From Spirochaeta isovalerica (GTDB lineage Bacteria; Spirochaetota; Spirochaetia; DSM-2461), in NCBI RefSeq assembly GCF_014207565.1, contig NZ_JACHGJ010000002.1:186001-250000 (forward strand): a stretch of DNA of 64,000 nucleotides, in the 5' to 3' direction. The notes beneath the pieces were generated by a model. That model worked only from the letters and a program-made list of their open reading frames with translations. It was not told the DNA's origin and did not search any database. This document shows, in pieces, positions 44,487 through 53,620 of the stretch (positions are counted from its first letter, which is position 1; the number at the start of each line of letters is the position of its first letter). The position numbers and the translations under genes were made by a program.

Positions 44487-44509
44487 GATTTGATCCCGGA
44501 GGATATTTG

Positions 44510-45496
44510 ATGGCGGTAGAAATTTTGTCAGTGGGCGCGTACACTCCGCCGAACAGAGTGTCGAATGACCAGCTCGCTGAAATCTATAATATAGATACTT
44601 CTGATGAGTGGATCCGGTCCCATACGGGAATCGGTTCCCGCTATATAGCATCGGAAGAGGAAACCTGTACGGATATTGCCCATCAGGCTTCTCTGAGAGC
44701 GCTTGAAAAAGCAGGCGTTACCGTGGATGAGCTGGATTGTATCATTTTTACGACCAGCACACCCGATTACAAGATTTTCCCGGCTTCTGCCAGTATTCTG
44801 CAGGATAAGCTGGGAGCGAAAAATGCCGGTGCTTTCGATCTGGCTCAGGGCTGTACCGGTTTTATTTACGGGTTGGAAGTCGGCAGATCGATGATCCTCG
44901 GAGGAATGAAAAAAGTTCTGGTCGTAGGGGCTGAAAAACTCTCTACCTATCTGAACTGGAATGACAGAAGCACTTGCGTTCTCTTCGGAGACGGAGCCGG
45001 AGCTGTAGTTCTTTCCCATACCAATGAAGACAAATCGGATATTTTCGACAAATATCTCAGATCGGAAGGAAGCGGAGCGGAAGCTCTCAAAGTGCATAAG
45101 GGCGGTTCGAAAAACCCCCTGGTAATTGGTGAACCGGTCGATGAGGACTCTTTTATCTTTATGGATGGAAGACAGGTTTACAACTTCGCCGTACGGTCGG
45201 TGACGGAAGTTATCAGGATCCTAATGGAGAAACACAATATCTCTATTGATGACCTGAAGTACATCGTTCCCCATCAGGCCAATCAGAGAATTATCCAGGC
45301 TGCGGCTAAGCGTCTGGGCATGAGTATGGATAAGTTCTACCTCAATATCGAGGAGTTCGCCAATACTTCGGCGGCGACTATCCCCATAGCACTGAATGAA
45401 ATGGATGAAAAAGGACTTCTTGAGAAGGGAGATCTGATTCTCACAGTCGGGTTCGGAGCCGGACTGGCTTACGGCGGAAATCTTCTGCGCTGGTAA
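44510..45496 (+). CDS. fabH: 3-oxoacyl-ACP synthase III
   Basis: A 328-residue KAS III that condenses acetyl-CoA with malonyl-ACP to start type II fatty-acid synthesis. The catalytic triad is clear: Cys in LAQGCTGFIYGL (~111), His in VPHQANQRI (~254) and Asn in EEFANTSAATIP (~284). VGFGAGLAYGGNLL is the C-terminal signature. The ATG at 44510 is preceded by GGAGG at seven bases. It is the first gene of fabH-fabG-fabF-fabZ-fabV. Confidence 0.95.
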   Translation: MAVEILSVGAYTPPNRVSNDQLAEIYNIDTSDEWIRSHTGIGSRYIASEEETCTDIAHQASLRALEKAGVTVDELDCIIFTTSTPDYKIFPASASILQDKLGAKNAGAFDLAQGCTGFIYGLEVGRSMILGGMKKVLVVGAEKLSTYLNWNDRSTCVLFGDGAGAVVLSHTNEDKSDIFDKYLRSEGSGAEALKVHKGGSKNPLVIGEPVDEDSFIFMDGRQVYNFAVRSVTEVIRILMEKHNISIDDLKYIVPHQANQRIIQAAAKRLGMSMDKFYLNIEEFANTSAATIPIALNEMDEKGLLEKGDLILTVGFGAGLAYGGNLLRW

Positions 45497-45519
45497 GTTT
45501 GCAATATATGGAGGCAAAA

Positions 45520-46263
45520 ATGTTAGAAGGAAAAAAAGCATTAATCACAGGCGGTACCCAGGGTATCGGAATGGAAATCGTAAAGAAATACCTGGAAAAC
45601 GGTGCCGATGTCTATATCATCTCTCTCGATGAAGGGCAGGATCTCGATTCTCTGAAAGCGCTGGCTGTGGAAAAAGGCAGAACGCTCGAGCTTTTCCTCG
45701 GAAATGTTGCGGACGAAGCGCAGATGAACGATCTGGTCGCTCAGATCCTCGAGAAGAGCGGCGGAATCGATATTCTCGTCAATAACGCGGGAATTACCAA
45801 AGACGGCCTCCTTTTCGGAATGAAAGCCGAAGACTGGGACCTGGTTCTCAAAGTCAATCTCTACAGCATGTTTTATATATCCAAGCCGATTGTCAGAGCC
45901 ATGGTTAAAAAGAAAATCAAAGGTTCCATTATCAATATGGCTTCCGTTGTCGGAATTCAGGGTAATGCCGGTCAGGCGAACTATGTGACTTCCAAATCCG
46001 GTGCCATCGGTTTTACAAAAACTCTGGCCAGAGAATTCGGAAGCCGGGGCGTCAGAGCCAATGCTATTGCCCCGGGATTCATCGTGACTCCCATGACAGA
46101 CAAACTCAATGATAAGCAGAAAGAGGCTATCGTCGCTCAGATCCCCATGCAGGAACTCGGCCAGCCCGAAGATATTGCCAATATGGCGCTTTTCCTCGGT
46201 TCCGATCTTTCCCGTTACGTTACCGGTCAGGTTATGAGCGTCGACGGCGGAATGGCAATGTAG
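45520..46263 (+). CDS. fabG: 3-oxoacyl-ACP reductase
   Basis: A 247-residue SDR. ITGGTQGIGMEIV is the cofactor loop, NNAGITKDGLLFGM is the NNAG motif, the catalytic Tyr-Lys are in NYVTSKSGAIGF, and the C-terminus VTGQVMSVDGGM is FabG-like. I chose the ATG at 45520, with GGAGG five bases upstream. It reduces 3-oxoacyl-ACP with NADPH as the second step of the cycle. It lies 23 bp after fabH. Confidence 0.93.
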   Translation: MLEGKKALITGGTQGIGMEIVKKYLENGADVYIISLDEGQDLDSLKALAVEKGRTLELFLGNVADEAQMNDLVAQILEKSGGIDILVNNAGITKDGLLFGMKAEDWDLVLKVNLYSMFYISKPIVRAMVKKKIKGSIINMASVVGIQGNAGQANYVTSKSGAIGFTKTLAREFGSRGVRANAIAPGFIVTPMTDKLNDKQKEAIVAQIPMQELGQPEDIANMALFLGSDLSRYVTGQVMSVDGGMAM

Positions 46264-46275
46264 GAGTTTTGTGAA

Positions 46276-47526
46276 ATGAGTGCTAGAAGAAGAGTTGTGA
46301 TAACCGGGATGGGGACTGTAAACCCCATAGCCCATAATGTAAATGATACCTGGAAAGGTCTGATGGAGGGTAAATCGGGAATCGGAGAGCTGACCCGTTT
46401 CCCCGCTGAAGAGTACGGCGCGCGCATCGTAGGCGAAGTTAAGGATTTCAATGCTTCCGATTATATCGATAGCAAAAGCGCCAGGAAGATGGCTCTTTTT
46501 ACACAGTTCGCAGTCGTCTCTGCTGATCAGGCCATGAAACAGGCCGGGCTTCTGAAGGAAGGGGCTTTCGATCCCTGGAGAGCCGGCGTCATACTGGGGA
46601 ACGGTATCGGTGGTTTTGAAGTTGTGGAAGAACAGCTTGAAAACATTATTGAAAGAGGACCTTCCAAGGTCGCTCCCATGACCGTTCCCAAAATGATAAC
46701 CAATGAGGGAGCGGGGAACATCGCCATCGAGTATGGTCTGAAGGGACCCTGTTACGTTCTGGCAACTGCCTGTGCTTCGGGAACCGATGCTATCGGTGCA
46801 TCCCTCAACGCCATCAGAAACAATCAGGCCGATGTTATCGTGACCGGAGGGACAGAGGCAGCCATTACCAAGCTGGCCGCAGCGGGATTCCACAAAATCC
46901 ATGCTCTCAGCACGAGAAATGATGAACCTCTCAAAGCCTGCCGTCCTTTTGATAAGGACAGAGACGGTTTTATTCTCGGCGAAGGAGCCGGTGTTCTGAT
47001 TCTTGAAGAGCTGGAGCACGCCAGAAAAAGAGGGGCCAATATTCTGGCGGAAGTGACCGGTTACGGTGTAACCTGTGATGCCGGACATATTACAGCTCCC
47101 GACCCGGACGGCGCGGGAATGATCCGCTGTATGCAGATGGCTCTGGAAGATGCGGGAATCAAGCCGGAAGAGGTTGATTATATCAACGCTCACGGTACTT
47201 CCACCCCCACGAACGACCCCATTGAAACCAAAGCGATCAAAGGGGCTTTCGGAGACCACGCCTACAAATTGAAAGTGTCATCCACCAAATCGCTGACATC
47301 GCACCTGGTCGGTGCGGCTGGCGGACTGGAAGCCATTATTTCCGTATTGGCTATTCAAAATAACATATTCCCGGCTACGTATAATCTGGACAACCCCGAT
47401 CCGGAATGCGATCTCGATTACGTGCCCAATAAACCTGTAGAAGGGAAGATCGATACGGTCCTCTCCGATTCCCTGGGATTCGGCGGACATAACGGCGCCC
47501 TGATAATACAGAGATACAAGGATTAA
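46276..47526 (+). CDS. fabF: 3-oxoacyl-ACP synthase II
   Basis: A 416-residue elongating KAS. The catalytic residues are Cys in LATACASGTDAIG (~164), His in NAHGTSTPTNDPIE (~305) and His in SSTKSLTSHLVGAAGG (~341). VITGMGTVNPIAHN starts the fold. It extends acyl-ACP chains with malonyl-ACP. It sits between fabG and fabZ, with gaps of 12 and 5 bp, in one operon. Confidence 0.95.
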   Translation: MSARRRVVITGMGTVNPIAHNVNDTWKGLMEGKSGIGELTRFPAEEYGARIVGEVKDFNASDYIDSKSARKMALFTQFAVVSADQAMKQAGLLKEGAFDPWRAGVILGNGIGGFEVVEEQLENIIERGPSKVAPMTVPKMITNEGAGNIAIEYGLKGPCYVLATACASGTDAIGASLNAIRNNQADVIVTGGTEAAITKLAAAGFHKIHALSTRNDEPLKACRPFDKDRDGFILGEGAGVLILEELEHARKRGANILAEVTGYGVTCDAGHITAPDPDGAGMIRCMQMALEDAGIKPEEVDYINAHGTSTPTNDPIETKAIKGAFGDHAYKLKVSSTKSLTSHLVGAAGGLEAIISVLAIQNNIFPATYNLDNPDPECDLDYVPNKPVEGKIDTVLSDSLGFGGHNGALIIQRYKD

Positions 47527-47531
47527 GAATT

Positions 47532-47960
47532 ATGAGTGAAATGGAAAAACTTCTTCCCCATAGAGACCCTTTTCTCTATGTGGACAGACTGGAAACAGTT
47601 ACCGAAGAAAATATCGTCGGATACAGGCTTTACACCGATAAAGAGTATTTCTTTAAGGGTCACTTCCCCGAATACCCCGTGGTGCCCGGTGTGCTTCTCG
47701 TTGAAGCCATGGCCCAGTGCGGCGGCGCCGGAGTAAACCAGGCCGGTGTTCTGCCCGAAGGATCCCTTTTCTTTCTCGCGACAATAGAGAAGGCGAAATT
47801 CAGAAAACAGGTCCGTCCCGGCGACGAAGTGAGATTTGAAATTAAAAACGACCGCATCTCCGGAAGAATGATAAAGCAGAGCGGAAAAGCCTATGTCGGC
47901 GACGATGTGGCAGCCGAAGCATCATGGATGTGCGTAGTCGGCTCCAAAGAGGAGATGTAA
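47532..47960 (+). CDS. fabZ: 3-hydroxyacyl-ACP dehydratase
   Basis: A 142-residue hot-dog-fold dehydratase. LLPHRDPFLYVDRL opens the fold, and the active-site His is in GHFPEYPVVPGVLLVEAMAQ, with Glu of the same block as the second catalytic residue. The stop codon overlaps the next gene's start as TAATG. It supplies trans-2-enoyl-ACP to FabV. Confidence 0.93.
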   Translation: MSEMEKLLPHRDPFLYVDRLETVTEENIVGYRLYTDKEYFFKGHFPEYPVVPGVLLVEAMAQCGGAGVNQAGVLPEGSLFFLATIEKAKFRKQVRPGDEVRFEIKNDRISGRMIKQSGKAYVGDDVAAEASWMCVVGSKEEM

Positions 47961-49141
47961 TGGCTTCAGTTCATGTAAAACCGATGATTATCAACAATGT
48001 CTGTCTGACCACTCATCCCGATGGTTGCGCAGCTATGGTGAAAGAGCAGATAGAGTGGACAAAAAACCGGAAAAAAGTGGAAGGTCCGAAAAACGCTCTT
48101 GTTATCGGTTGTTCCACGGGATACGGTCTGTCCTCGAGAATCGCGGCTTCCTTTTCTTCAGGAGCCGGGACGATCGGAATCTCTTTCGAGAAAGAACCGA
48201 CAGCTAAAAAACCAGGATCACCCGGTTACTATAACAATGCCGAATTCGACCGTCAGGCAAAAGCGGCCGGCATTTTTTCTCACACGATAAATGGCGATGC
48301 TTATTCCAACGAGATCAGGGAAGAAGTGATCGGATTGATAAAAGAGAATTTCGGAAAAGTCGATCTCATTATATACAGTCTGGCTTCCCCCGTACGGACT
48401 GATCCCGCAACAGGGATACTTCACAAATCCGCTCTTAAGCCTCTGGGTGAATCCTTTACGGCCAAGAGTGTTGACTTCATGAAGGAAACGGTCCGGGATC
48501 TGACGATCGAGCCGGCCCAGGAAGGCGATGTGGAAAACACCGTAAAAGTCATGGGCGGCGAGGACTGGGAAATCTGGATTAATACGCTTGGCGAAGCAGG
48601 TGTTCTGGCCGACGATGTAAAGACAGTGGCTTATTCCTACATCGGTCCTGAAGTTACCGCTTCCATATACAGAAACGGAACGATCGGTAAGGCGAAAGAG
48701 CACCTGGAAGCGACGGCTCTCAAACTCGATGAGAAACTGAAAGCCAAAGGCGGCCGGGCATTTGTTTCGGTCAATAAAGCCCTCGTGACCAGAGCCAGTG
48801 CCTATATCCCTGTTGTCTCCCTTTATATCTCCATCCTCTTTAAAGTGATGAAGGCGAAGGGTATACATGAGGGCTGTATGGAGCAGATCTACCGTCTCTT
48901 TGATGAGAGACTCTATGTAGAGGGGGAAACCCCTGTCGATTCGGAAGGTAGAATCAGGATCGACGACCTCGAAATGAGGGATGATGTTCAGGCCGAAGTA
49001 TCTGAGCTTTGGGACAAGGTTTCCACGGAAACCCTGGCTGAAGTAACAGATATTATTGGATATAGGAAGGATTTCCTTCAGCTTCATGGATTTGATGTTG
49101 AAGGGATCGACTATGGCAAAGATGTGGTTTTAGAAGACTAA
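47960..49141 (+). CDS. fabV: Trans-2-enoyl-ACP/CoA reductase FabV
   Basis: A 393-residue NADH-dependent enoyl reductase of the FabV/TER type rather than FabI. VIGCSTGYGLSSRIAASF is the cofactor loop. The active-site Tyr-X8-Lys is in SIYRNGTIGKAKEHLE, and SLASPVRTDPATG is typical of the family. I chose the ATG at 47960, coupled to fabZ; the frame is open further upstream inside fabZ. It performs the last step of each elongation cycle. FabV enzymes are usually insensitive to triclosan. Eukaryote-like TER activity on crotonyl-CoA is an alternative, but the fab context favours lipid synthesis. Confidence 0.92.
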   Translation: MASVHVKPMIINNVCLTTHPDGCAAMVKEQIEWTKNRKKVEGPKNALVIGCSTGYGLSSRIAASFSSGAGTIGISFEKEPTAKKPGSPGYYNNAEFDRQAKAAGIFSHTINGDAYSNEIREEVIGLIKENFGKVDLIIYSLASPVRTDPATGILHKSALKPLGESFTAKSVDFMKETVRDLTIEPAQEGDVENTVKVMGGEDWEIWINTLGEAGVLADDVKTVAYSYIGPEVTASIYRNGTIGKAKEHLEATALKLDEKLKAKGGRAFVSVNKALVTRASAYIPVVSLYISILFKVMKAKGIHEGCMEQIYRLFDERLYVEGETPVDSEGRIRIDDLEMRDDVQAEVSELWDKVSTETLAEVTDIIGYRKDFLQLHGFDVEGIDYGKDVVLED

Positions 49142-49245
49142 AAATTGTAATTTTTTACCTCGCAATTCAGCGCAAGTATATCGAACCGGCGTTGCCGGAA
49201 AGCTGAAAACAAAATTATATTTTTATCCCTCTGAAAAAACCGCAT

Positions 49246-49282
49246 GGGGGGCTTCATTTTTGTGAAGCCTCCTTTCTCTTTT
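49246..49282 (+). terminator. Terminator of the fab operon
   Basis: Stem GGCTTCA (49250-49256) / TGAAGCC (49263-49269), extended by G-C and G-U pairs to GGGGGGCTTCA/TGAAGCCTCC, then a T-rich tail TTTCTCTTTT. Confidence 0.75.
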
Positions 49283-49311
49283 AAAAAATTGGCGCAGGAG
49301 ACCGGAGAAGA

Positions 49312-49914
49312 ATGCCGAAGATAATCAATCACGAAACCAGGAAGCGACAGATTCTGGAACAGTCCCTTCTCATATTCGCGAAAAAAGGTTTTCAGAATAC
49401 CAATCTCTCTTATATTGCCGATGTCTGTAAAATATCACGGCCCACTCTGTACCAGTACTTCAAAGATAAGGAACAGATCTTTCAGTTCGCCATCAAGCAT
49501 GTGACGGGCGATCTCTTCAAAGAATACAAGAAGATTTCACGCGACGAATCGCTCAATTATGAAGGGAAACTGAAAGCTATCTGCCGCGATGTCATTAATA
49601 AAAGCTATACCAACAAGCCTTTCATTGTATCTCTTGTCGATTTTCTCTTTCAAATGAAACGGAAAGGCAACGATTACTCGGAAGAAATCAAGAGGCGGAC
49701 TGTCCGTCTGCATTACCTCTTTTCCGTTCTGATCAATCAGGGAAAAAGGCAGGGGGAATTTAAAGATATTCCCGTAGCCGAAACGGTCGATCAGATCTTC
49801 GCCATGATTGAGTCGTTCGCTTTTCAGATGGTTCTGCTCGACAGCTTTGTGCCGGAGAACTCGGCAAAGCTTCTCGAATTGTTTGTGGATAGCTTTACTG
49901 TGGAAAAGAGCTGA
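49312..49914 (+). CDS. TetR-family transcriptional regulator
   Basis: A 200-residue TetR protein. The N-terminal helix-turn-helix is LSYIADVCKISRPTLYQYFKDKEQIF (residues ~28-53). The C-terminal ligand domain is unassigned. It is encoded directly after the fab operon behind a separate terminator. It may be the FabR/FadR-like controller of the fatty-acid genes and perhaps of the acyl-CoA dehydrogenase operon; neither its own promoter nor its upstream region repeats the fabH operator, so this stays a guess. Confidence 0.87.
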   Translation: MPKIINHETRKRQILEQSLLIFAKKGFQNTNLSYIADVCKISRPTLYQYFKDKEQIFQFAIKHVTGDLFKEYKKISRDESLNYEGKLKAICRDVINKSYTNKPFIVSLVDFLFQMKRKGNDYSEEIKRRTVRLHYLFSVLINQGKRQGEFKDIPVAETVDQIFAMIESFAFQMVLLDSFVPENSAKLLELFVDSFTVEKS

Positions 49915-49966
49915 ACTTTTTTTTCTCTTATACTTCTTCTTTCAGGCATGATTCGATTTATTCGAG

Positions 49967-50001
49967 CTGCCGAAGTACGTTGAATTAACTTCGGCAGATT
50001 G
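49967..50001 (+). terminator. Hairpin between convergent TetR and transporter genes
   Basis: A 10-bp perfect stem, CTGCCGAAGT (49967-49976) / ACTTCGGCAG (49988-49997), with an 11-nt loop and only a weak T-rich tail. It is probably a shared terminator of both convergent units. Confidence 0.55.
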
Positions 50002-50006
50002 TATTA

Positions 50007-50933
50007 TTAGCGTGAACCGCGGATATAGGGCTCTCCGAGAGTGGCCGGGGCACTCATTTTACGTTTGCCGCTCTTGCTCATTCCGTAGAACAGAAGCACG
50101 CCGAGGGTTGTCACATAGGGGAGCATGGCCAGAAGGTTGGGCGAAATCCCCAGAGGTTGAAGCACATACTGGATAACGAATATCCCGCCGAAGACATAGG
50201 CCCCGACAAAGGCCCTGGCAGGCTCCCAGAGTGCAAAAATCGTCAAAGCGATGACAATCCATCCCCTTCCGGAAGTCATTCCTTCAATCCATGATTTGCT
50301 GTAAGCTGTAGAAAGGTGTGCACCGGCCATGCCGGCAAAAGCTCCTCCCGCCATAACGCAGAGGTATTTGACTCTTGCTACATTGATTCCAAGAGTTTCC
50401 GCTGCTTTGGGGTTTTCTCCGACAGACCGGACTGTAATCCCCACTTTTGTGTGTTTCATCAGAAACCAGACAAGAATTCCCAATGCGACCGACAGGTAGA
50501 AATAGGGATCCTGATAGAAAAGCACTTTCCCTATTACGGGAATATCGGAAAGCACGGGGATTTTGATGGCGTGCATTTTTGTTGTGAGAGGACGTCCTAT
50601 ATAAGGTTTTCCCCAAAGTCCGCTCAAACCGAGCCCCAGCATGGTAAGAGCCAGTCCGGAAACAACCTGGTTCGCTCTGAGTGAAACAGTTACGAAAGCG
50701 TGTATTACGGAAATAAGAGCTCCCGCAATAGTAGCTGCCATGAGTCCGAGCCAGGGGTTTCCGGTAGTAAAGGTTACGATAAAGCCAGTCGCCGCACCGA
50801 GTGACATCATTCCCTCGACTCCGAGATTGAGAATTCCCGCCCTTTCGGAAATAACCTCGCCCATGGTTCCCAGCAGGAGGGGTGTTCCGGCTACAACGGT
50901 TCTGACCAGTATGGATGTTATTATTTCGAGCAT
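50007..50933 (-). CDS. Nucleoside ABC transporter permease 2 (NupQ/YufQ-like)
   Basis: A 308-residue membrane protein with eight to ten hydrophobic helices of the BPD_transp_2 family. GLMAATIAGALISVIHAFVTVSLRANQVVSGLALTMLGLGLSGL is the typical mid-region. GVEGMMSLGAATGF near the start and the Gly-rich CVMAGGAFAGMAGAHLS match the second permease of BmpA-type nucleoside importers. It is the last gene of bmpA-ATPase-permease-permease, overlapping its partner by one base. Confidence 0.88.
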   Translation of the reverse strand: MLEIITSILVRTVVAGTPLLLGTMGEVISERAGILNLGVEGMMSLGAATGFIVTFTTGNPWLGLMAATIAGALISVIHAFVTVSLRANQVVSGLALTMLGLGLSGLWGKPYIGRPLTTKMHAIKIPVLSDIPVIGKVLFYQDPYFYLSVALGILVWFLMKHTKVGITVRSVGENPKAAETLGINVARVKYLCVMAGGAFAGMAGAHLSTAYSKSWIEGMTSGRGWIVIALTIFALWEPARAFVGAYVFGGIFVIQYVLQPLGISPNLLAMLPYVTTLGVLLFYGMSKSGKRKMSAPATLGEPYIRGSR

Positions 50934-52009
50934 TAGAGGACTCTCCTTTGAAATCTGACTTTGTGGTTCAGGAGAAAATCTCCCGCGATAAGAAAAATAA
51001 GTATTAAGCCGTTAAACACATTAACTGTTGTGGCGGGAAGCCCCATGGACATCTGTATAGCATCTCCTCCGACGATGATTCCGGCAAAAAAGAGTCCCGA
51101 CAGAATGGAGAATCCCGGATTCAGCCGTCCCAGCCAGGCGACGATAATGGCCGTAAAACCGTATCCCGCGCTTATCGTATCCGGATAGCTGAGGTGATGG
51201 TGTATTGAGCTCAATTCTCCCACACCTGCCAGACCTGCCACGCCGCCGGAAATAAACATCATAATCAGCGACGTACGGAAAAAATTGATACCCGCATAGC
51301 GACCCGCCTCGGGATTTTCTCCGATAACCCGGATCTCATAACCGAATCGGGTCCGGTACACAAGAAATGCCAGAATCAGGGCCGCACTGACAGCTATGAT
51401 CAGCATAAGCACCGATATTCTCGTCGAACCTAAATGCTGTAGAATCGCCTGGTCCGGCAGATCGTCCGTATAGGGGTAGCCGTATTTTGTTTCCCCTTTC
51501 CAGGGGCCGACTACGAGATACTTGACGAACTCCGCGGCGATGTAGTTCAGCATCAGCGTAGAAATGACTTCATTGATTCCGAACCGGACCTTGAAGATTG
51601 CCGGGATCAGCCCCCATAATCCTCCGCCGATAAAACCGGCCAGGAACATAAGCGGCAGAATAGCCCATGCCGGAAGACCCGGGCCTAGCTTGAGTCCCAC
51701 CCAGGTGGCAAAAACAGCACCCAGAAGAAGCTGGCTTTCCGCCCCGATGTTCCAGAACTTCGCTCTGTAGGCCAGGGCGAGACCGGCGCCTATGAGAATG
51801 AGTGGAATGGCTTTTGTCAGCGTTTCCTGGAAGCCGAAGGCGCTTCCGAAAGAAGCTATGAATATTTCTCCGATAGCGAAGAATGGATTGATTCCCTTCA
51901 GGAGAAAGACGATTCCCACAGCGACGAGGCCCGCTAATAGGGATCCCAGGAGGGTTAGAACATTAAAGAGAGCTGATGTTTTCTCTCTGGGCAGTATGGT
52001 TACAGTCAT
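50933..52009 (-). CDS. Nucleoside ABC transporter permease 1 (NupP/YufP-like)
   Basis: A 358-residue BPD_transp_2 permease. About nine hydrophobic helices are visible. KAIPLILIGAGLALAYRAKFWNIGAESQLLLGAVFATWVG and FGINEVISTLMLNYIA are signatures of this branch of purine/nucleoside permeases. It overlaps the ATPase stop and the second permease start by single bases, so the three genes are translationally coupled. Confidence 0.88.
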   Translation of the reverse strand: MTVTILPREKTSALFNVLTLLGSLLAGLVAVGIVFLLKGINPFFAIGEIFIASFGSAFGFQETLTKAIPLILIGAGLALAYRAKFWNIGAESQLLLGAVFATWVGLKLGPGLPAWAILPLMFLAGFIGGGLWGLIPAIFKVRFGINEVISTLMLNYIAAEFVKYLVVGPWKGETKYGYPYTDDLPDQAILQHLGSTRISVLMLIIAVSAALILAFLVYRTRFGYEIRVIGENPEAGRYAGINFFRTSLIMMFISGGVAGLAGVGELSSIHHHLSYPDTISAGYGFTAIIVAWLGRLNPGFSILSGLFFAGIIVGGDAIQMSMGLPATTVNVFNGLILIFLIAGDFLLNHKVRFQRRVL

Positions 52010-53547
52010 CAGTTTGTCTCTCCTTTTCCTTCGAAGGAAGTTCCGGCCATCATCAGTCCGATTTCATCGATATCGCAGTTGGATGGATCGACAATGCCCA
52101 TGATTTTTCCTTCGAACATAACAGCTATGCGGTCGCAGACCTGGAATAGCTCTTCAAGGTCCTCAGATACGAGAAGGACGGCGCCGCCCCGGTCCCGGGC
52201 GCTGATCAGCTCTTTCCGTATGTATTCCGCCGCGCCGACATCGAGTCCGTAGGTGGGATGGGCTGCAATGAGAAGGCTCGGTTCCGAAGCGATTTCCCGC
52301 CCAAGAATGAGTTTCTGAATGTTGCCTCCCGAAAGGTTTTTTACGGGAACGTTTATGGATGCCGCGTCGACATGGAATTTCTCGATTATCGAGTCGGTAT
52401 GATTTTTAATAAGGGGATAATTCATCAGCATGTTTTTGCTGAAAGGCTTTTCGTGATGTTTTTTCAGAACCGAGTTTTCAAAGAGCTGAAGATTGGCGAC
52501 AGTCCCGAACTTTATGCGCTCTTCGGGAACGTGATTGATTCCCAGATTGTGTATTGTCCTGGCCGATTTGTTCGTCACTTCCCGTCCCTGGAGGGAGACT
52601 GTTCCCTCTTCGGATCGGCGCAAGCCCGTTACGGCTTCGACCAATTCTCTCTGGCCGTTGCCCGATACGCCGGCGATACCCAGTATTTCGTTGCGGGAGA
52701 CTGTCATAGTGATATTTTTCACTATGGGCAGGCCCTGATCACTGTTCACCGAAAGCGATGATATTTCCAGAACCGGTTCCCCGGGCCTGATATCGGCTTT
52801 CTCATAGGAAGCGCTGATCTCGCGGCCGATCATCATTCTGGCCAGATCCACTTTTGTTACATCTTTTATTTCCGCGGCTCCTGTCACTTCGCCCTTTCGC
52901 ATAACCATGACGCGGTTGCATATGCTGATAATCTCTTCCAGCTTATGACTGATAAGAATGACCGAATGGCCTTCCTTGATCATCTTTCTCAAAATCTCGA
53001 AGAGCTCATCGGCTTCAAGGGGTGTCAGAACAGATGTGGGTTCATCCATAATTAGCAGATCGGCGTTGCGGAGCAGTGCTTTGAGGATCTCCACTCTCTG
53101 CTGTTCTCCTGCAGAGAGTTCCCAGATCTTTTTATCGGGATCAACTTCCAGACCGAACTTGCGGGAATATTCTTCAATCCTCTTTCTCATGTACTTCTGA
53201 GGGAAGAAGAAAGGGGCATCGGCATAGCCGAGAGCTATATTTTCCAGAACAGTGTGCTTCTGAATAAGCATGAAATGCTGGTGAATCATACCGATTCCCG
53301 CCTTCATGCTGTCTTTGGGGCTCTTGAGATGAAGAGGTTGGCCATTGACATGTACCTGTCCCTCATCGGGCATATACAGGCCGTAGAGGATATTCATCAA
53401 AGTTGTTTTCCCAGCTCCGTTTTCACCGAGAAGACCGAGAATATCCCCTTTTTCAATGGTCAGATCGACATTCCTGTTGGCTCTGACGCCGACAAAGGAT
53501 TTGCAGATCCCCTTCATTTCCAGTTTTTCTATGCGTTTCAATTCCAT
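52009..53547 (-). CDS. Nucleoside ABC transporter ATPase (NupO/YufO-like)
   Basis: A 512-residue protein with two ABC domains, as in sugar and nucleoside importers. Domain 1 has Walker A GENGAGKTT, signature LSAGEQQRVEILKAL and Walker B LLIMDEPTSVLTP. Domain 2 has the degenerate P-loop GVSGNGQRELVEA and signature NLSGGNIQKLILGREI. IGMIHQHFMLI is a Q-loop typical of the YufO group. The ATG at 53547 lies very close to its GGGAG; the TTG two codons later would have better spacing. A stem-loop separates it from the upstream binding-protein gene. Confidence 0.88.
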   Translation of the reverse strand: MELKRIEKLEMKGICKSFVGVRANRNVDLTIEKGDILGLLGENGAGKTTLMNILYGLYMPDEGQVHVNGQPLHLKSPKDSMKAGIGMIHQHFMLIQKHTVLENIALGYADAPFFFPQKYMRKRIEEYSRKFGLEVDPDKKIWELSAGEQQRVEILKALLRNADLLIMDEPTSVLTPLEADELFEILRKMIKEGHSVILISHKLEEIISICNRVMVMRKGEVTGAAEIKDVTKVDLARMMIGREISASYEKADIRPGEPVLEISSLSVNSDQGLPIVKNITMTVSRNEILGIAGVSGNGQRELVEAVTGLRRSEEGTVSLQGREVTNKSARTIHNLGINHVPEERIKFGTVANLQLFENSVLKKHHEKPFSKNMLMNYPLIKNHTDSIIEKFHVDAASINVPVKNLSGGNIQKLILGREIASEPSLLIAAHPTYGLDVGAAEYIRKELISARDRGGAVLLVSEDLEELFQVCDRIAVMFEGKIMGIVDPSNCDIDEIGLMMAGTSFEGKGETN

Positions 53548-53566
53548 ACTCCCTGATGCCTGTTTA

Positions 53567-53597
53567 CGGAAAAAGGGGGACGCCAGGGTCCCCCTTT
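53567..53597 (-). terminator. Intercistronic stem-loop after the bmpA-type gene
   Basis: On the minus strand, a 10-bp stem AAAGGGGGAC / GTCCCCCTTT (53588-53597 and 53572-53581) with a 6-nt loop and a short U5 tail. It is located inside the transporter operon, and such structures commonly give more binding protein than ATPase by partial termination or 3'-end protection. Confidence 0.7.
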
Positions 53598-53620
53598 ATA
53601 GTTTTGCTCTTTGTGCTCTA

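Noticed and set aside
45541-47259. Long minus-strand open frame of 572 codons opposite fabG-fabF
   Set aside because: It is the codon-bias shadow of well-conserved genes on the plus strand and has no family features or ribosome site.
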